A stretch of 64,000 nt of DNA from Nocardioides sp. 503 (GTDB lineage: Bacteria > Actinomycetota > Actinomycetes > Propionibacteriales > Nocardioidaceae). A program made the position numbers and the translations under genes. Below, piece after piece: positions 33,723 to 43,121 of this stretch; the first letter of the stretch is position 1; each line of letters starts with the position of its first letter. Under the pieces are notes generated by a model. The model saw nothing but the letters and a program-made list of their open reading frames with translations, was not told the origin of the DNA and did not search any database. The stretch spans positions 124,001-188,000 of the forward strand of contig NZ_SPUI01000003.1 of NCBI RefSeq assembly GCF_004522095.1, given 5' to 3'.

Positions 33723-34519
33723 CGGCTCGTCGGACCGACACGCTGGGGCGCCCACCCCTGGTCCTCCTCGTCCCCGCCGGCCTCGCCGCGGCGCTGCTGG
33801 TGCTGCCGTTGGTGAGCCTGGTCCTCGACACCCCCTGGGCGACGTTCCTCGACCGCCTCGGCAGCCGCGAGGTCGGCGAGGCGCTGCGGCTCACGGCGGT
33901 GGCCTCGGGCGCGACGGTGGTGGCCTGCCTGGTGCTCGGCACCCCGCTGGCCTGGCTGCTCGCTCGCGTCGACTTCCGTGGGCGAGCGGTGCTGCGGGCC
34001 GCGGTGACGGTCCCGTTGGTGCTGCCGCCGGTCGTCGCCGGCGTCGCCCTGGTCACGGCCATGGGCCGCACCGGCCTGCTGGGGCCGCTGCTGCGCGAGG
34101 GGGGCGTCTCACTGCCCTACACGACGCCGGCCGTGGTCATCGCGCACACGTTCGTCTCGATGCCGTTCTACGTCCTGTCCGTCGAGGGCGCGATGCGCAG
34201 CGCGGGCGAGCGCTACGACGTCGTCGCGGCCACGCTCGGGGCCTCGCGCTGGACGATGTTCCGCCGCGTGACGCTGCCGCTGGCCATGCCGGGCGTCCTG
34301 GCCGGCGCGGTCCTGGCCTGGGCCCGCTCGCTCGGGGAGTTCGGGGCCACCATCACCTTCGCCGGCAACTACCCGGGCACCACCCAGACCATGCCCTCGC
34401 TGATCTACACCACGCTGCAGGGCGACCCCGAGGTGGCGCGCACGCTGAGCATGATCCTGCTCGTCGCCTCGGTCGCCATCCTCGCCGCGCTCCGCAACCG
34501 ATGGCTGACCACGCCGTGA
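33719..34519 (+). CDS. modB: Molybdate ABC transporter permease
   Basis: 266 residues, six or seven membrane helices. EAA loop for contact with the ATPase is AATLGASRWTMFRRVTLPLA; LARSLGEFGATITFAGN is the CysU/ModB signature. Starts with GTG overlapping modA's stop. Overlaps modC by 19 bases (or four if ModC starts at the GTG at 34516). Confidence 0.95.
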   Translation: MTARRTDTLGRPPLVLLVPAGLAAALLVLPLVSLVLDTPWATFLDRLGSREVGEALRLTAVASGATVVACLVLGTPLAWLLARVDFRGRAVLRAAVTVPLVLPPVVAGVALVTAMGRTGLLGPLLREGGVSLPYTTPAVVIAHTFVSMPFYVLSVEGAMRSAGERYDVVAATLGASRWTMFRRVTLPLAMPGVLAGAVLAWARSLGEFGATITFAGNYPGTTQTMPSLIYTTLQGDPEVARTLSMILLVASVAILAALRNRWLTTP

Positions 34520-35484
34520 GCGGCCTCGACGCGCGCGTCCACGTCGCCGGGCGGCTCGACGCGACGGTCACCGCCGAGCCCGGCCAGGTCGTCGCCGTGA
34601 TCGGACCCAACGGCGCCGGCAAGACGACGCTCCTGCGCGCGCTGGCCGGGCTCACCGGGCTGTCCGGCTCGGTGACGGTCGCGGGCGACAGCTGGACCGA
34701 GCCGCCGCGGCTCGTGCGCGACCGCCAGGTCGGCTACGTCTTCCAGGACCAGTCGCTGTTCCCCCACCTCACGGCGCTGGCCAACGTCGCCTTCGGGCCC
34801 CGCGCCCGCGGCATCCGCCGCCGCGACGCCGACGCGACGGCCCAGGCCTGGCTCGACCGACTGGGTGTGGGCGAGCTGTCGGGCCGGCGGCCGGGCGAGC
34901 TGTCGGGCGGCCAGGCGCAGCGGGTGGCGATCGCCCGGGCGCTGGCGACCGAGCCCGCCCTGCTGCTGCTCGACGAGCCGTTCGCCGGCCTGGACGTCGG
35001 CGTGGCCACCGCGCTGAGGATCGAGCTGGCCCGCCACCTCGCCGACTACCCCGGCGTGGCGCTGCTGGTCACGCACGACGCGATCGACGCCCTGACGCTG
35101 GCGGACCGGGTGGTGGTCCTGGACGGCGGCCGGGTGGCGCAGGAGGGCACCCCCCAGGAGGTCGCGGCCCGGCCGCGCACCGACCACGTGGCGCGCCTCG
35201 TCGGGCTCAACGTGCTGCGCGAGGGCGACGTCCTGCGCTCGTTCAGCCCCCGCGCGGTGACGGTCTCGCTGCACCGGCCGGAGGGGTCGGCGCGGCACCG
35301 GTGGCGCGGGGTCGTCCTCAGCGCGGCGCCGCACGGGGACGCCGTACGCCTGCTGGTCTCCGGTGAGCACGAGCTGCTCGCCGACGTCACCCCGGCGGCC
35401 GCCGGCGAGCTCGGGCTGGCACCGGGCCGCGAAGTGTGGCTCTCGGTCAAGGAGACCGCCGTGCAGGCCTACGCCGCGACCTGA
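34501..35484 (+). CDS. modC: Molybdate ABC transporter ATP-binding protein
   Basis: 327 residues. Walker A GPNGAGKTT, Q-loop VFQDQSLFP, signature LSGGQAQRVAIARAL, Walker B LLLLDEPFAGLD and switch His (LLVTHD). C-terminal TOBE/Mop-like domain (about 255-327) may sense molybdate. The ATG at 34501 and GTG at 34516 are both in frame; the GTG would give the GTGA overlap seen elsewhere in this operon and is a real alternative. Last gene of the HTH-TOBE/modABC operon. Confidence 0.95.
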   Translation: MADHAVSGLDARVHVAGRLDATVTAEPGQVVAVIGPNGAGKTTLLRALAGLTGLSGSVTVAGDSWTEPPRLVRDRQVGYVFQDQSLFPHLTALANVAFGPRARGIRRRDADATAQAWLDRLGVGELSGRRPGELSGGQAQRVAIARALATEPALLLLDEPFAGLDVGVATALRIELARHLADYPGVALLVTHDAIDALTLADRVVVLDGGRVAQEGTPQEVAARPRTDHVARLVGLNVLREGDVLRSFSPRAVTVSLHRPEGSARHRWRGVVLSAAPHGDAVRLLVSGEHELLADVTPAAAGELGLAPGREVWLSVKETAVQAYAAT

Positions 35485-35504
35485 GACGACCTCGAGGTCA
35501 CCGT

Positions 35505-35510
35505 TACGAT
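35505..35510 (+). promoter_or_regulatory. TANNNT -10 box deciding the glpX start
   Basis: TACGAT ends seven bases before the ATG at 35518. It overlaps an earlier in-frame ATG at 35509, which therefore cannot be in a transcript made from this box. Confidence 0.5.
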
Positions 35511-35517
35511 GCCGACC

Positions 35518-36534
35518 ATGGACCCCTCGCTCGACGTCGCGCCCCAGACCCCCGACCGCAACCTGGCGCTCGAGCTGGTGCGGGTGACCGAGGCGGCCGC
35601 CATGGCGGCGGGGCGCTGGGTGGGCCGCGGCGACAAGAACGGCGCCGACGCGGTGGCCGTCAACGCCATGCGCGTGATGATCTCGACCATCGGCATGAAC
35701 GGCACCGTCGTCATCGGCGAGGGCGAGAAGGACAACGCCCCGATGCTCTACAACGGCGAGCAGGTCGGCGACGGCACCGGCCCCGACTGCGACGTCGCGG
35801 TCGACCCGATCGACGGCACCACGCTGACCGCCAAGGGCATGGCCAACGCGGTCGCCGTGCTGGCGGTCTCCCCGCGCGGCTCGATGTACGACCCGTCCGC
35901 GGTCTTCTACATGGACAAGCTGGCCACCGGTCCCGAGGCGGCCGACGTCGTCGACATCCGCTACCCCGTGGCGGAGAACATCCACCAGGTCGCCAAGGCC
36001 AAGGGCGGCAAGGCCGAGGACGTCACCGTGGTGCTGCTCGACCGCCCGCGCCACGCGGCGCTGGCCGAGGAGATCCGCGCCACGGGCGCGCGCATCAAGT
36101 TCATCGTCGACGGCGACGTCGCCGGCGCGATCTCCGCGGCCCGGCCCGACAGCGGTGTCGACCTGCTGCTCGGCGTCGGCGGCACCCCCGAGGCGATCAT
36201 CACGGCGTGCGCCATGAAGTGCATGGGCGGGGTGATCCAGGGCCAGCTCTGGCCGCAGGACGACGCGGAGCGGCAGCGCGCCCTGGACGCCGGGCACGAC
36301 CTCGACCCGGACTTCGTGCTGTCCACCGACGACCTGGTGACCGGCGACGACTGCTTCTTCGTCGCCACCGGCATCACCGACGGCGACCTGATGCGCGGCG
36401 TGCGCTACGCCAAGGGCGGCGCGACGACCCACTCGCTGGTCATGCGCTCGCGCAGCGGCACGATCCGCTCGATCACCTCCGAGCACCGCCTGCAGAAGCT
36501 ACGCAGTTACTCCGCGATCGACTTCGACCACTGA
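35518..36534 (+). CDS. glpX: Class II fructose-1,6-bisphosphatase
   Basis: 338 residues. GlpX signatures: [44 protein letters not shown] (metal/phosphatase loop), [17 protein letters not shown] and [12 protein letters not shown]. Hydrolyses fructose 1,6-bisphosphate in gluconeogenesis; in actinobacteria it is usually the only FBPase and essential for growth on non-sugars. I prefer the ATG at 35518 because the ATG at 35509 lies within the likely -10 box. Its last 36 bases overlap the 3' end of the lipase-like gene on the minus strand. Confidence 0.97.
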   Translation: MDPSLDVAPQTPDRNLALELVRVTEAAAMAAGRWVGRGDKNGADAVAVNAMRVMISTIGMNGTVVIGEGEKDNAPMLYNGEQVGDGTGPDCDVAVDPIDGTTLTAKGMANAVAVLAVSPRGSMYDPSAVFYMDKLATGPEAADVVDIRYPVAENIHQVAKAKGGKAEDVTVVLLDRPRHAALAEEIRATGARIKFIVDGDVAGAISAARPDSGVDLLLGVGGTPEAIITACAMKCMGGVIQGQLWPQDDAERQRALDAGHDLDPDFVLSTDDLVTGDDCFFVATGITDGDLMRGVRYAKGGATTHSLVMRSRSGTIRSITSEHRLQKLRSYSAIDFDH

Positions 36535-37335
36535 CGCCACCGCCTGGCGGCGCAGCGACGCCACCACGTGGTCGATGACGCGCGGGTCGACCGCCATGCC
36601 GAGGTGGGAGGCGGTCACCTCGACGCCCCACGCCTCGGTGGGCACGCACGCGCGCCAGTCGACGATGCCGTCGCGCTTGGAGTAGACCGCGGTGAAGCCC
36701 ACGCCCACGGGCAGCGGCAGCCGGGTCTCGTCGAAGCTCTGGCGCGCGCAGCCGCCGGCCACGCAGTCCGCGGCCATGAGCCCGGGGACCCCCGCACGGC
36801 TGAGCCGCACCAGCAGGTCGACGCTCACGGTCAGGACCCGGTGGTGGGCCGCCGGGGCGAGCATCGGGCTGCCGAGCGTGACGATGCCGGACACGAGGTC
36901 CGGGCGGCGTACGGCGATGCCGCGCGCGAGCATCCCGCCCAGGCTGTGGCCCACGAGCTGGACCCGGGTGCCGCGGCGGATCACGATCGACTCCAGCCGC
37001 TCCTCGAGCTGGGCCGCTGCGTCGAGCGTGCACCCGACGTTGGCGCGGATGTGCGAGCGGTAGGTCCGGAAACCCTGTGCCCGCAGGTGTCTGGACATCA
37101 GCGTGAGCGACGCGTCGCCGGCCATGAAGCCCGGCACCAGCACGACCGGGTCGGCGGCCCGCGGCAGCAGCCGGCCCGTGTACGGCGTGCTCCGGCGCGT
37201 ACGGCGGTCGCCGGCCGAGCGCAGCGCGTAGCGGACGGCCTCGGTGAGCACGCTGCCCTCGCGGATGACCGCGGAGACGGCCGGGCGCGCGAACCCCTCG
37301 GGCAGCAGGAAGGACGCCAGGGTCGGGGTGCTCAC
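36499..37335 (-). CDS. Alpha/beta-hydrolase, lipase-like
   Basis: 278 residues. [22 protein letters not shown] is the oxyanion/His-Gly-like strand, [14 protein letters not shown] the nucleophile elbow (Ser), and an Asp ([10 protein letters not shown]) and His ([11 protein letters not shown]) complete the triad. No signal peptide, so probably cytoplasmic or membrane-associated. Resembles EstA/triacylglycerol-lipase-like proteins with unknown substrate. The ATG at 37335 is 88 bases from the divergent hydrolase gene. Confidence 0.9.
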   Translation of the reverse strand: MSTPTLASFLLPEGFARPAVSAVIREGSVLTEAVRYALRSAGDRRTRRSTPYTGRLLPRAADPVVLVPGFMAGDASLTLMSRHLRAQGFRTYRSHIRANVGCTLDAAAQLEERLESIVIRRGTRVQLVGHSLGGMLARGIAVRRPDLVSGIVTLGSPMLAPAAHHRVLTVSVDLLVRLSRAGVPGLMAADCVAGGCARQSFDETRLPLPVGVGFTAVYSKRDGIVDWRACVPTEAWGVEVTASHLGMAVDPRVIDHVVASLRRQAVASVVEVDRGVTA

Positions 37336-37423
37336 CCCCGGACGGTACGCGCAGCAGGGCCCGGGGCGAGGGAGTTCCGGCCCGGTCGAGCGCGCCGGTC
37401 ACCGGGTGCGAGATGATCCCGGC

Positions 37424-38356
37424 ATGACCACCGGTCCCCGCCAGACGCCCGACGTCGCCGTGTCCGAGGAGCTCTTCGCGCCTGTGGCCAAAGGGGTGGA
37501 GCTCTGCTACCAGACCTTCGGCGACCCCGACGACGAGCCGCTGCTGCTGGTGATGGGGCTCGGCGGGCCCATGACCTGGTGGGACCCGCAGCTGTGCCGG
37601 CTGCTGGCGGCGCGCGGGTTCTACGTGATCCGCTACGACAACCGCGACACCGGCCGGTCGAGCCGCGTCGGCGCCCGGGTCGGCCGGACGGCGCTCGTGC
37701 GCGCGTTCGCGGGCGGGCGCACCCGACCGCCGTACACGCTCGACGACCTGGCCGAGGACGCCTTGGGCCTCCTCGACCATCTCGGGCTGGAGTCGGCCCA
37801 CATCGTCGGGGTGTCCATGGGCGGGATGATCGTGCAGACGATGGCGATCGCCCAGCCCAAGCGCGTGCGCAGCCTGACCAGCATCATGTCGACGACCGGC
37901 AAGCGCACGGTCGGCTGGCAGCACCCGGCGCTGCTGCCCTCGCTCCTCGCCAACCGCGGCGCCGGCCGGGAGGCCTACGTCAAGGCCAGTGCCGCGCTGT
38001 GGAAGCTGATCGGCTCACCTGGCTTCCCCCAGACCGACGAGCAGGTGGCCGCGCGCGCCGAGGAGACTTACGACCGCGGCGTCTCGCCCGAGGGCGTGGT
38101 GCGCCAGATGCTCGCGATCCTCCACCAGCCCAACCGCGGCCCGCGCCTGAGGTCGGTCACGGTGCCGACCCTGGTGGTGCACGGGCTCGCCGACAAGATG
38201 GTCCACGTCTCCGGCGGCCGCGCCACCGCCGCGGCCGTGCCCGGCGCCGAGCTGCTGCTCATCGAGGGCATGGGTCACGACATGCCCGAGCCGCTCTTCG
38301 AGACCTTCGCCGCCGGCATCCGTCGTACGGCGGACCGGGCGCGGGCGCGCGGATAA
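37424..38356 (+). CDS. Alpha/beta-hydrolase
   Basis: 310 residues. LLVMGLGGPMTWWDPQL, RYDNRDTGRSSR, GVSMGGMIVQTMA (nucleophile Ser), VHGLADKMV (Asp) and EGMGHDMPEPL (His) form a complete triad of the haloperoxidase/esterase type; close relatives are often called AclC-like or TesA-type esterases. Soluble. ATG at 37424 is preceded by a weak ribosome site; a longer frame exists but its N-terminus is unlike the family. Confidence 0.92.
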   Translation: MTTGPRQTPDVAVSEELFAPVAKGVELCYQTFGDPDDEPLLLVMGLGGPMTWWDPQLCRLLAARGFYVIRYDNRDTGRSSRVGARVGRTALVRAFAGGRTRPPYTLDDLAEDALGLLDHLGLESAHIVGVSMGGMIVQTMAIAQPKRVRSLTSIMSTTGKRTVGWQHPALLPSLLANRGAGREAYVKASAALWKLIGSPGFPQTDEQVAARAEETYDRGVSPEGVVRQMLAILHQPNRGPRLRSVTVPTLVVHGLADKMVHVSGGRATAAAVPGAELLLIEGMGHDMPEPLFETFAAGIRRTADRARARG

Positions 38357-38459
38357 GAGCCTGTCGGAGACCTGGCCCATCGGGGTACCGGTGTGACGGT
38401 GGACATTCTGGTCCGATAGGACTAGACGTGTGACCCACACCACTATCCGGGAGGGACAG

Positions 38460-39806
38460 ATGGCGCACGACTCGGGAGGACCTCCGGCTCGCCGGTGGAA
38501 GAAGCGCAGGAGCGGAGGCACCCGCGGCATCGCCGCGGTCGGTGTGGCCGTGCTGGCCACGAGCCTGTTGGCGGCGTGTTCGGGAGACTCCGGAAAGCCC
38601 ACGCTCAACTGGTACGTCAACCCCGACGGGGTGGAGACGCTGACCAAGCTGGCGGAGCAGTGCAGCACCGACGACTACGACATCGAGATCCAGCTGCTGC
38701 CCTCCGGTGCCACGGACCAGCGCACCCAGCTGGCGCGGCGCCTGGCCGCCAAGGACTCCTCCACCGACCTGATGAGCCTCGACCCGGTCTTCGTGGCGGA
38801 GTTCGCCAACGCCAACTGGCTCGAGGAGCTCCCGAAGGACGCCGCAGGGACCGCCACCGACGAGGACGTGCTCGAGGGCGCGGCCGACACGGTCAAGTGG
38901 GACGAGGGCGTCTACGCCTTCCCGCAGTGGGCCAACACCCAGGTCCTCTGGTACCGCAAGTCGCTCGCCGAGGCCGCTGGCCTCGACATGACCAAGCCCG
39001 TCACCTGGGACCAGGTCATCGAGGCGGCGGCCGACAACAAGGGCACGGTCGGGGTCCAGGCCAACAAGTACGAGGCCTACGTCGTGTGGATCAACGCCCT
39101 CATCCAGGGCGCCGGCGGCGACATCATCAGCGACAACGAGAAGGGCAAGGACGCCTCGGTCGACATCGACTCCGACGCCGGCCGCGCCGCCGCCTCGGTG
39201 ATCCAGAAGCTGGCCGGCTCCGCTGCCGCCCAGCCCGACCTGACGACGTCCAACGAGGGCACCAGCCTCGGGCTGATGTACCCCGCCGAAGGCGCGGGCG
39301 AGTTCATGACGAACTGGACGTTCGTCTACAAGAACTACGAGGGTCTCGTCGAGCCCGGCACCATCACCAAGGAGGACTTCGAGGACCTCGGCTGGGCCCG
39401 CTACCCGGCCACCGTCGAGGGCGAGGCCTCCAAGCCCCCCATCGGCGGCATCGACATCGGCGTCGGCGCGTTCTCCGAGAACACCGACTTCGCCCTCGAG
39501 GCCGCGGAGTGCGTCACGACCACCGAGGCCCAGGTGGCGCTCGCGGTCGAGTCCGGGCTGATGCCCGCGCGCAACTCGGCCTACGACGCCCCGGAGCTCA
39601 AGGAGGCCTACCCGGCCGACCTGCTGGAGCTCTTCAGCCAGAGCGTCGACGAGGGCGGGCCGCGACCCAAGAGCTCCTACTACGCCACGATCTCCGCGGC
39701 GATCCAGAGCGTCTGGCACTCCCCCAAGTCGGTCGACCCTGACCGCACCCCGGAGGAGTCCGCGAAGTTCCTCAAGGACGTCCTCGAAGGGAAGGCCCTG
39801 CTGTGA
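38460..39806 (+). CDS. Sugar ABC transporter substrate-binding lipoprotein (LpqY-like)
   Basis: 448 residues. Lipoprotein signal: basic start, hydrophobic core, lipobox LAAC followed by SGDSGK. The family-1 solute-binding fold shows SSTDLMSLDPVFVAEFA, FPQWANTQVLWYRKSLAEAAG and MTNWTFVYKNYE. Start chosen at ATG 38460, which has GGGAGG five bases upstream. It heads a four-gene operon in the order of the mycobacterial trehalose importer LpqY-SugA-SugB-SugC; trehalose or another alpha-glucoside is the best guess for the ligand. Confidence 0.9.
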   Translation: MAHDSGGPPARRWKKRRSGGTRGIAAVGVAVLATSLLAACSGDSGKPTLNWYVNPDGVETLTKLAEQCSTDDYDIEIQLLPSGATDQRTQLARRLAAKDSSTDLMSLDPVFVAEFANANWLEELPKDAAGTATDEDVLEGAADTVKWDEGVYAFPQWANTQVLWYRKSLAEAAGLDMTKPVTWDQVIEAAADNKGTVGVQANKYEAYVVWINALIQGAGGDIISDNEKGKDASVDIDSDAGRAAASVIQKLAGSAAAQPDLTTSNEGTSLGLMYPAEGAGEFMTNWTFVYKNYEGLVEPGTITKEDFEDLGWARYPATVEGEASKPPIGGIDIGVGAFSENTDFALEAAECVTTTEAQVALAVESGLMPARNSAYDAPELKEAYPADLLELFSQSVDEGGPRPKSSYYATISAAIQSVWHSPKSVDPDRTPEESAKFLKDVLEGKALL

Positions 39807-40750
39807 GCACCTACACCGCCACGGCGGGCGAGAAGGCCCGACCGGACACCACGACGCCGCCCGACAGCAACCGCGCCAAGGCCGAGAACGCGCTCGGCCG
39901 GAGGCTCGTGCTGCCGGCGATCATCGTGATGCTCATCGTCACGGCGTTCCCGATGCTGCGGGCGCTCTACCTGTCGCTGTACAACTACTCGCTCACGGCG
40001 CCGGAGGACAAGGAGTTCGTCGGGCTGAGCAACTATGTCACCGCACTGAGCGACCCGCTCTTCTGGCGCGACACCGGGGTGACCGTCCTCTACATGGTCG
40101 TCACGGTCGCGATCGAGCTGGTCATCGGCTTCATCTTCGCGATGGTGATGCACCGCGTGATCTTCGCGCGCGGCGTCATCCGCACCTCGATCCTGATCCC
40201 CTACGGCATCATCACTGTGGTCTCGGGCTTCGCGTGGCAGTTCGCGTTCAGCTACCAGAACGGCTTCATCAACTCCTGGATCCCCGGGATGGATCTCCAG
40301 TTCAACTGGTTCGGGGAGACCACGCCCGCCGTGATCGCGATCATGGTGTCCGAGATCTGGAAGACGACGCCGTTCATGTCGCTGCTCCTGCTGGCCGGGC
40401 TGGCCCAGGTGTCGGAGGACATGATCGAGGCCGCCAAGGTCGACGGCGCCACCTGGTGGCAGCGACTGTGGAAGGTGATCCTGCCCAACATGCGGGCCGC
40501 GATCATGGTGGCGGTGCTCTTCCGCGCGCTCGACGCCTACCGGATCTTCGACAACATCGCGGTCATGACCGCCGGTGCGGTCAAGACCGAGTCGATCTCG
40601 TTCCTGACCTACCGCCAGACCATCGAGCAGTTCCAGCTCGGGATCGGCTCCGCCCTGTCGGTGCTGCTGTTCCTGTCGGTGCTGCTGATCGCGTGGCTGA
40701 TCGTCAAGCTGTTCCGGGTCGACCTCGCCGCGGCGCGGCAGGAGGGATGA
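39803..40750 (+). CDS. Sugar ABC transporter permease (SugA-like)
   Basis: 315 residues, six membrane helices. The EAA loop is EAAKVDGATWWQRLWKVILPNM, as in MalF/SugA. A 30-residue Thr/Pro-rich N-terminus precedes the first helix. Starts at a GTG overlapping the binding-protein stop (GTGA). Works with the next gene as a heterodimeric channel. Confidence 0.94.
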   Translation: MSTYTATAGEKARPDTTTPPDSNRAKAENALGRRLVLPAIIVMLIVTAFPMLRALYLSLYNYSLTAPEDKEFVGLSNYVTALSDPLFWRDTGVTVLYMVVTVAIELVIGFIFAMVMHRVIFARGVIRTSILIPYGIITVVSGFAWQFAFSYQNGFINSWIPGMDLQFNWFGETTPAVIAIMVSEIWKTTPFMSLLLLAGLAQVSEDMIEAAKVDGATWWQRLWKVILPNMRAAIMVAVLFRALDAYRIFDNIAVMTAGAVKTESISFLTYRQTIEQFQLGIGSALSVLLFLSVLLIAWLIVKLFRVDLAAARQEG

Positions 40751-40754
40751 GGAC

Positions 40755-41585
40755 ATGAGGAAGCTCGGAACCGCAGTCGGCTGCGTGCTGATCCTGCTCT
40801 GGTGCCTGCTGCCGGTCGCGTGGATCATCTCGCTGTCGTTCAAGTCCCAGGCCGCGATCACCAACGGCAGCCCCGGCTTCTTCCCCGCGGACGGGGCGGG
40901 CGCCGGCTGGCAGAACTACAAGGACGTCCTCGACAACCCGCAGTTCCGTCGGGCGATCGTCAACTCCATCGGCATCAGCCTGATCGCCACGCTGCTCTCG
41001 GTGATCATCGCGACGCTGGCGGCGTACGCCATCGCCCGCCTGGAGTTCAAGGGCAAGAAGTTCGTGCTCACGATGGCGCTGGCCATCGCGATGTTCCCCG
41101 TGGTGTCGCTGGTCGGGCCGCTGTTCGACATGTGGCGCACGATCGGCCTCTACGACACCTGGCCCGGCCTGATCATCCCCTACATGTCCTTCACGCTGCC
41201 GCTGGCGATCTGGACGCTCTCGGCGTTCTTCCGGGAGATCCCGTGGGAGCTCGAGCAGGCGGCCCAGGTCGACGGCGCCACCTCGTGGCAGGCGTTCCGC
41301 AAGGTGATCGTGCCGCTCGCGGCGCCGGGCGTCTTCACGGCCGCGATCCTGACGTTCTTCTTCGCGTGGAACGACTTCGTGTTCGGGATCTCGCTCACCT
41401 CGACGGAGAGCGCGCGGCCGATCCCGGCGGCGCTGTCCTTCTTCGTGGGGGCCGACCCATTCAACCGGCCGGCGTCGCTGCTGGCCGCGGGAGCCGTCGT
41501 CTCGACGATCCCGATCATCATCATCGTCCTGATTTTCCAGCGCAAGATCGTCGCCGGCCTGACCTCCGGCGCAGTGAAGGGTTGA
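40755..41585 (+). CDS. Sugar ABC transporter permease (SugB-like)
   Basis: 276 residues, six membrane helices. EAA loop EQAAQVDGATSWQAFRKVIVPL and the C-terminal FQRKIVAGLTSGAVKG are MalG-type. Starts with ATG five bases after the SugA-like stop, with GGAGGGATGAGG upstream that serves as ribosome site. Confidence 0.94.
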   Translation: MRKLGTAVGCVLILLWCLLPVAWIISLSFKSQAAITNGSPGFFPADGAGAGWQNYKDVLDNPQFRRAIVNSIGISLIATLLSVIIATLAAYAIARLEFKGKKFVLTMALAIAMFPVVSLVGPLFDMWRTIGLYDTWPGLIIPYMSFTLPLAIWTLSAFFREIPWELEQAAQVDGATSWQAFRKVIVPLAAPGVFTAAILTFFFAWNDFVFGISLTSTESARPIPAALSFFVGADPFNRPASLLAAGAVVSTIPIIIIVLIFQRKIVAGLTSGAVKG

Positions 41586-41589
41586 GCTC

Positions 41590-42861
41590 ATGGCTGCCAT
41601 CGACATGAAGAACATCGTCAAGAAGTACGGCGACGGGTTCCCCGCGGTCAACGACGTCAGCATCGACGTCGCCGACGGGGAGTTCATGATCCTGGTCGGA
41701 CCGTCCGGCTGCGGGAAGTCCACGCTGCTGCGGATGATCGTGGGGCTCGAGGACATCACCTCGGGCGACATGATGATCGGGGACCGCAAGGTCAACGACC
41801 TGGCCCCCAAGGAGCGCAACCTGGCCATGGTGTTCCAGAACTACGCGCTCTACCCGCACCTGACGGTCTACGAGAACATCGCCTTCCCGCTGCGCCTCGC
41901 CAAGGAGGACAACAAGACCGTCGACGAGAAGGTGCGCGCGGCGTCCAAGACCCTGGAGCTCGACGAGCACCTGGACCGCAAGCCGGCCAACCTCTCCGGT
42001 GGCCAGCGCCAGCGGGTCGCGATGGGACGCGCGATCGTCCGCGACGCCGACGCCTTCCTCTTCGACGAGCCGCTGTCCAACCTGGACGCCAAGCTCCGCG
42101 GCCAGATGCGCAGCGAGATCGCGCGGCTGCAGAAGAAGCTCGGCATCACCACGGTCTACGTCACCCACGACCAGACCGAGGCGATGACGCTGGGCGACCG
42201 CGTGGCGGTGCTCAAGCGCGGGATCCTGCAGCAGCTGGCCTCGCCGCGCGAGCTCTACACCAACCCCGGCAACCTGTTCGTCGCCGGCTTCATCGGCTCC
42301 CCGCCGATGAACTTCCTGCCGGCGACGGTCGAGGGGACCACCGTCGAGCTGCCGTTCGGCAAGGTGGAGATCCCGGCCGACAAGGCCGCCAAGGTGGCCG
42401 GCCGGGGCCTGCTGATCGCCGGCATCCGGCCCGAGGCGTTCGAGGACGCCTCGGTCGTCGACCAGACCCGCAAGGGCTCGACGTTCCGCGCCAAGATCGA
42501 CCAGGTGGAGTGGCTGGGCAACACCGCCTACGCCTACATCCCCTTCGAGGCGCCGCCCGAGGTGCTCGAGCAGCTGCAGCAGCTCGAGCGCGACCTGGAC
42601 GGCGAGACGCTGCGCACCCAGCTGGTCGTCTCGCTCGACGGCTCCAGCAAGGTCGCCGAGGACGACGACGCCGAGATCTGGGTCGACACCTCGCAGATGC
42701 ACCTGTTCGACCCGGCCACCGGTGAGAACCTCACCATCGACCTCGAGCGCGCCGGCCGCGTGCCGGCCCTGGAGCAGGGCCACGACCCCGCCGAGCAGGT
42801 CCAGGCCGAGCACGAGGTCGCCGACCGGCAGACCGCCGCCGCGGAGTCCGCCGAGGGCTGA
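41590..42861 (+). CDS. Sugar ABC transporter ATP-binding protein (SugC/UgpC-like)
   Basis: 423 residues. Walker A GPSGCGKST, Q-loop VFQNYALYPH, signature LSGGQRQRVAMGRA, Walker B DAFLFDEPLSNLDAKLR, switch VYVTHDQTEA; C-terminal MalK-type regulatory TOBE domain (about 290-390). The last 30 residues (EQGHDPAEQVQAEHEVADRQ then an Ala/Glu tail) exceed the usual family length and look disordered. Energises uptake through the two permeases. The stop codon runs directly into an 8-bp tandem repeat. Confidence 0.95.
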   Translation: MAAIDMKNIVKKYGDGFPAVNDVSIDVADGEFMILVGPSGCGKSTLLRMIVGLEDITSGDMMIGDRKVNDLAPKERNLAMVFQNYALYPHLTVYENIAFPLRLAKEDNKTVDEKVRAASKTLELDEHLDRKPANLSGGQRQRVAMGRAIVRDADAFLFDEPLSNLDAKLRGQMRSEIARLQKKLGITTVYVTHDQTEAMTLGDRVAVLKRGILQQLASPRELYTNPGNLFVAGFIGSPPMNFLPATVEGTTVELPFGKVEIPADKAAKVAGRGLLIAGIRPEAFEDASVVDQTRKGSTFRAKIDQVEWLGNTAYAYIPFEAPPEVLEQLQQLERDLDGETLRTQLVVSLDGSSKVAEDDDAEIWVDTSQMHLFDPATGENLTIDLERAGRVPALEQGHDPAEQVQAEHEVADRQTAAAESAEG

Positions 42862-42920
42862 TCGTCTGCTCGTCTGCTCGTCTGCTCGTCTGCTCGTCTG
42901 CTCGTCTGCTCGTCTGCTCG
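42862..42920. repeat. 8-bp tandem repeat, seven copies plus three bases
   Basis: TCGTCTGC occurs seven times without error from 42862 to 42917 and continues with TCG. It starts at the first base after the sugC-like stop codon, so it is in the 3' untranslated region. Period 8 is not a multiple of three, so copy number changes would shift any frame reading across it. Likely variable between strains (slippage). Confidence 0.9.
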
Positions 42921-42925
42921 TACGC

Positions 42926-42959
42926 GGAGCCCGGTCGCCCCCTGGGGTGGCCGGGCTCC
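42926..42959 (+). terminator. Stem-loop after the sugar-importer operon
   Basis: GGAGCCCGG (42926-42934) pairs with CCGGGCTCC (42951-42959), a 9-bp GC-rich stem with a 16-base loop. It has no U-tract, as is common for actinobacterial terminators. Best explanation is the end of the four-gene transporter transcript. Confidence 0.6.
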
Positions 42960-43000
42960 GGTGCGTCTCGGGGTCGTTGACTTCGGCGGGTCTGGAGTCC

Positions 43001-43062
43001 GTGAGTTTCACCGGGTACCCGGTGAAACTCACGCTTCCGGTACGAAACTTCGTACGGGAAGC
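43001..43062 (+). repeat. Two-part palindromic element, copy 1
   Basis: 43001-43032 is a perfect 32-bp palindrome with no loop; its left arm is GTGAGTTTCACCGGGT. 43033-43062 is a hairpin GCTTCC-g-GTACGAA-ac-TTCGTAC-g-GGAAGC. The sequence after it (ACCAGTTTC, then GTGTGACTC at 43090-43098) is also shared with copy 3, so the conserved unit may reach about 98 bases. Orientation: palindrome first on the plus strand. Confidence 0.92.
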
Positions 43063-43121
43063 ACCAGTTTCATGACGGCGCTGGGACGCGTGTGACTCCA
43101 GGGGTCAGCACCAATCGCTCC

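Noticed and set aside
38385..38424. Fourth copy of the palindromic element near GGGGTACCGGTGTGAC.
   Set aside because: Only the GGTACC core and a few bases agree; neither the long palindrome nor the second hairpin is present.
42862..42920. Possible CRISPR-like array.
   Set aside because: It is a head-to-tail 8-bp unit without spacers; no cas gene is near.
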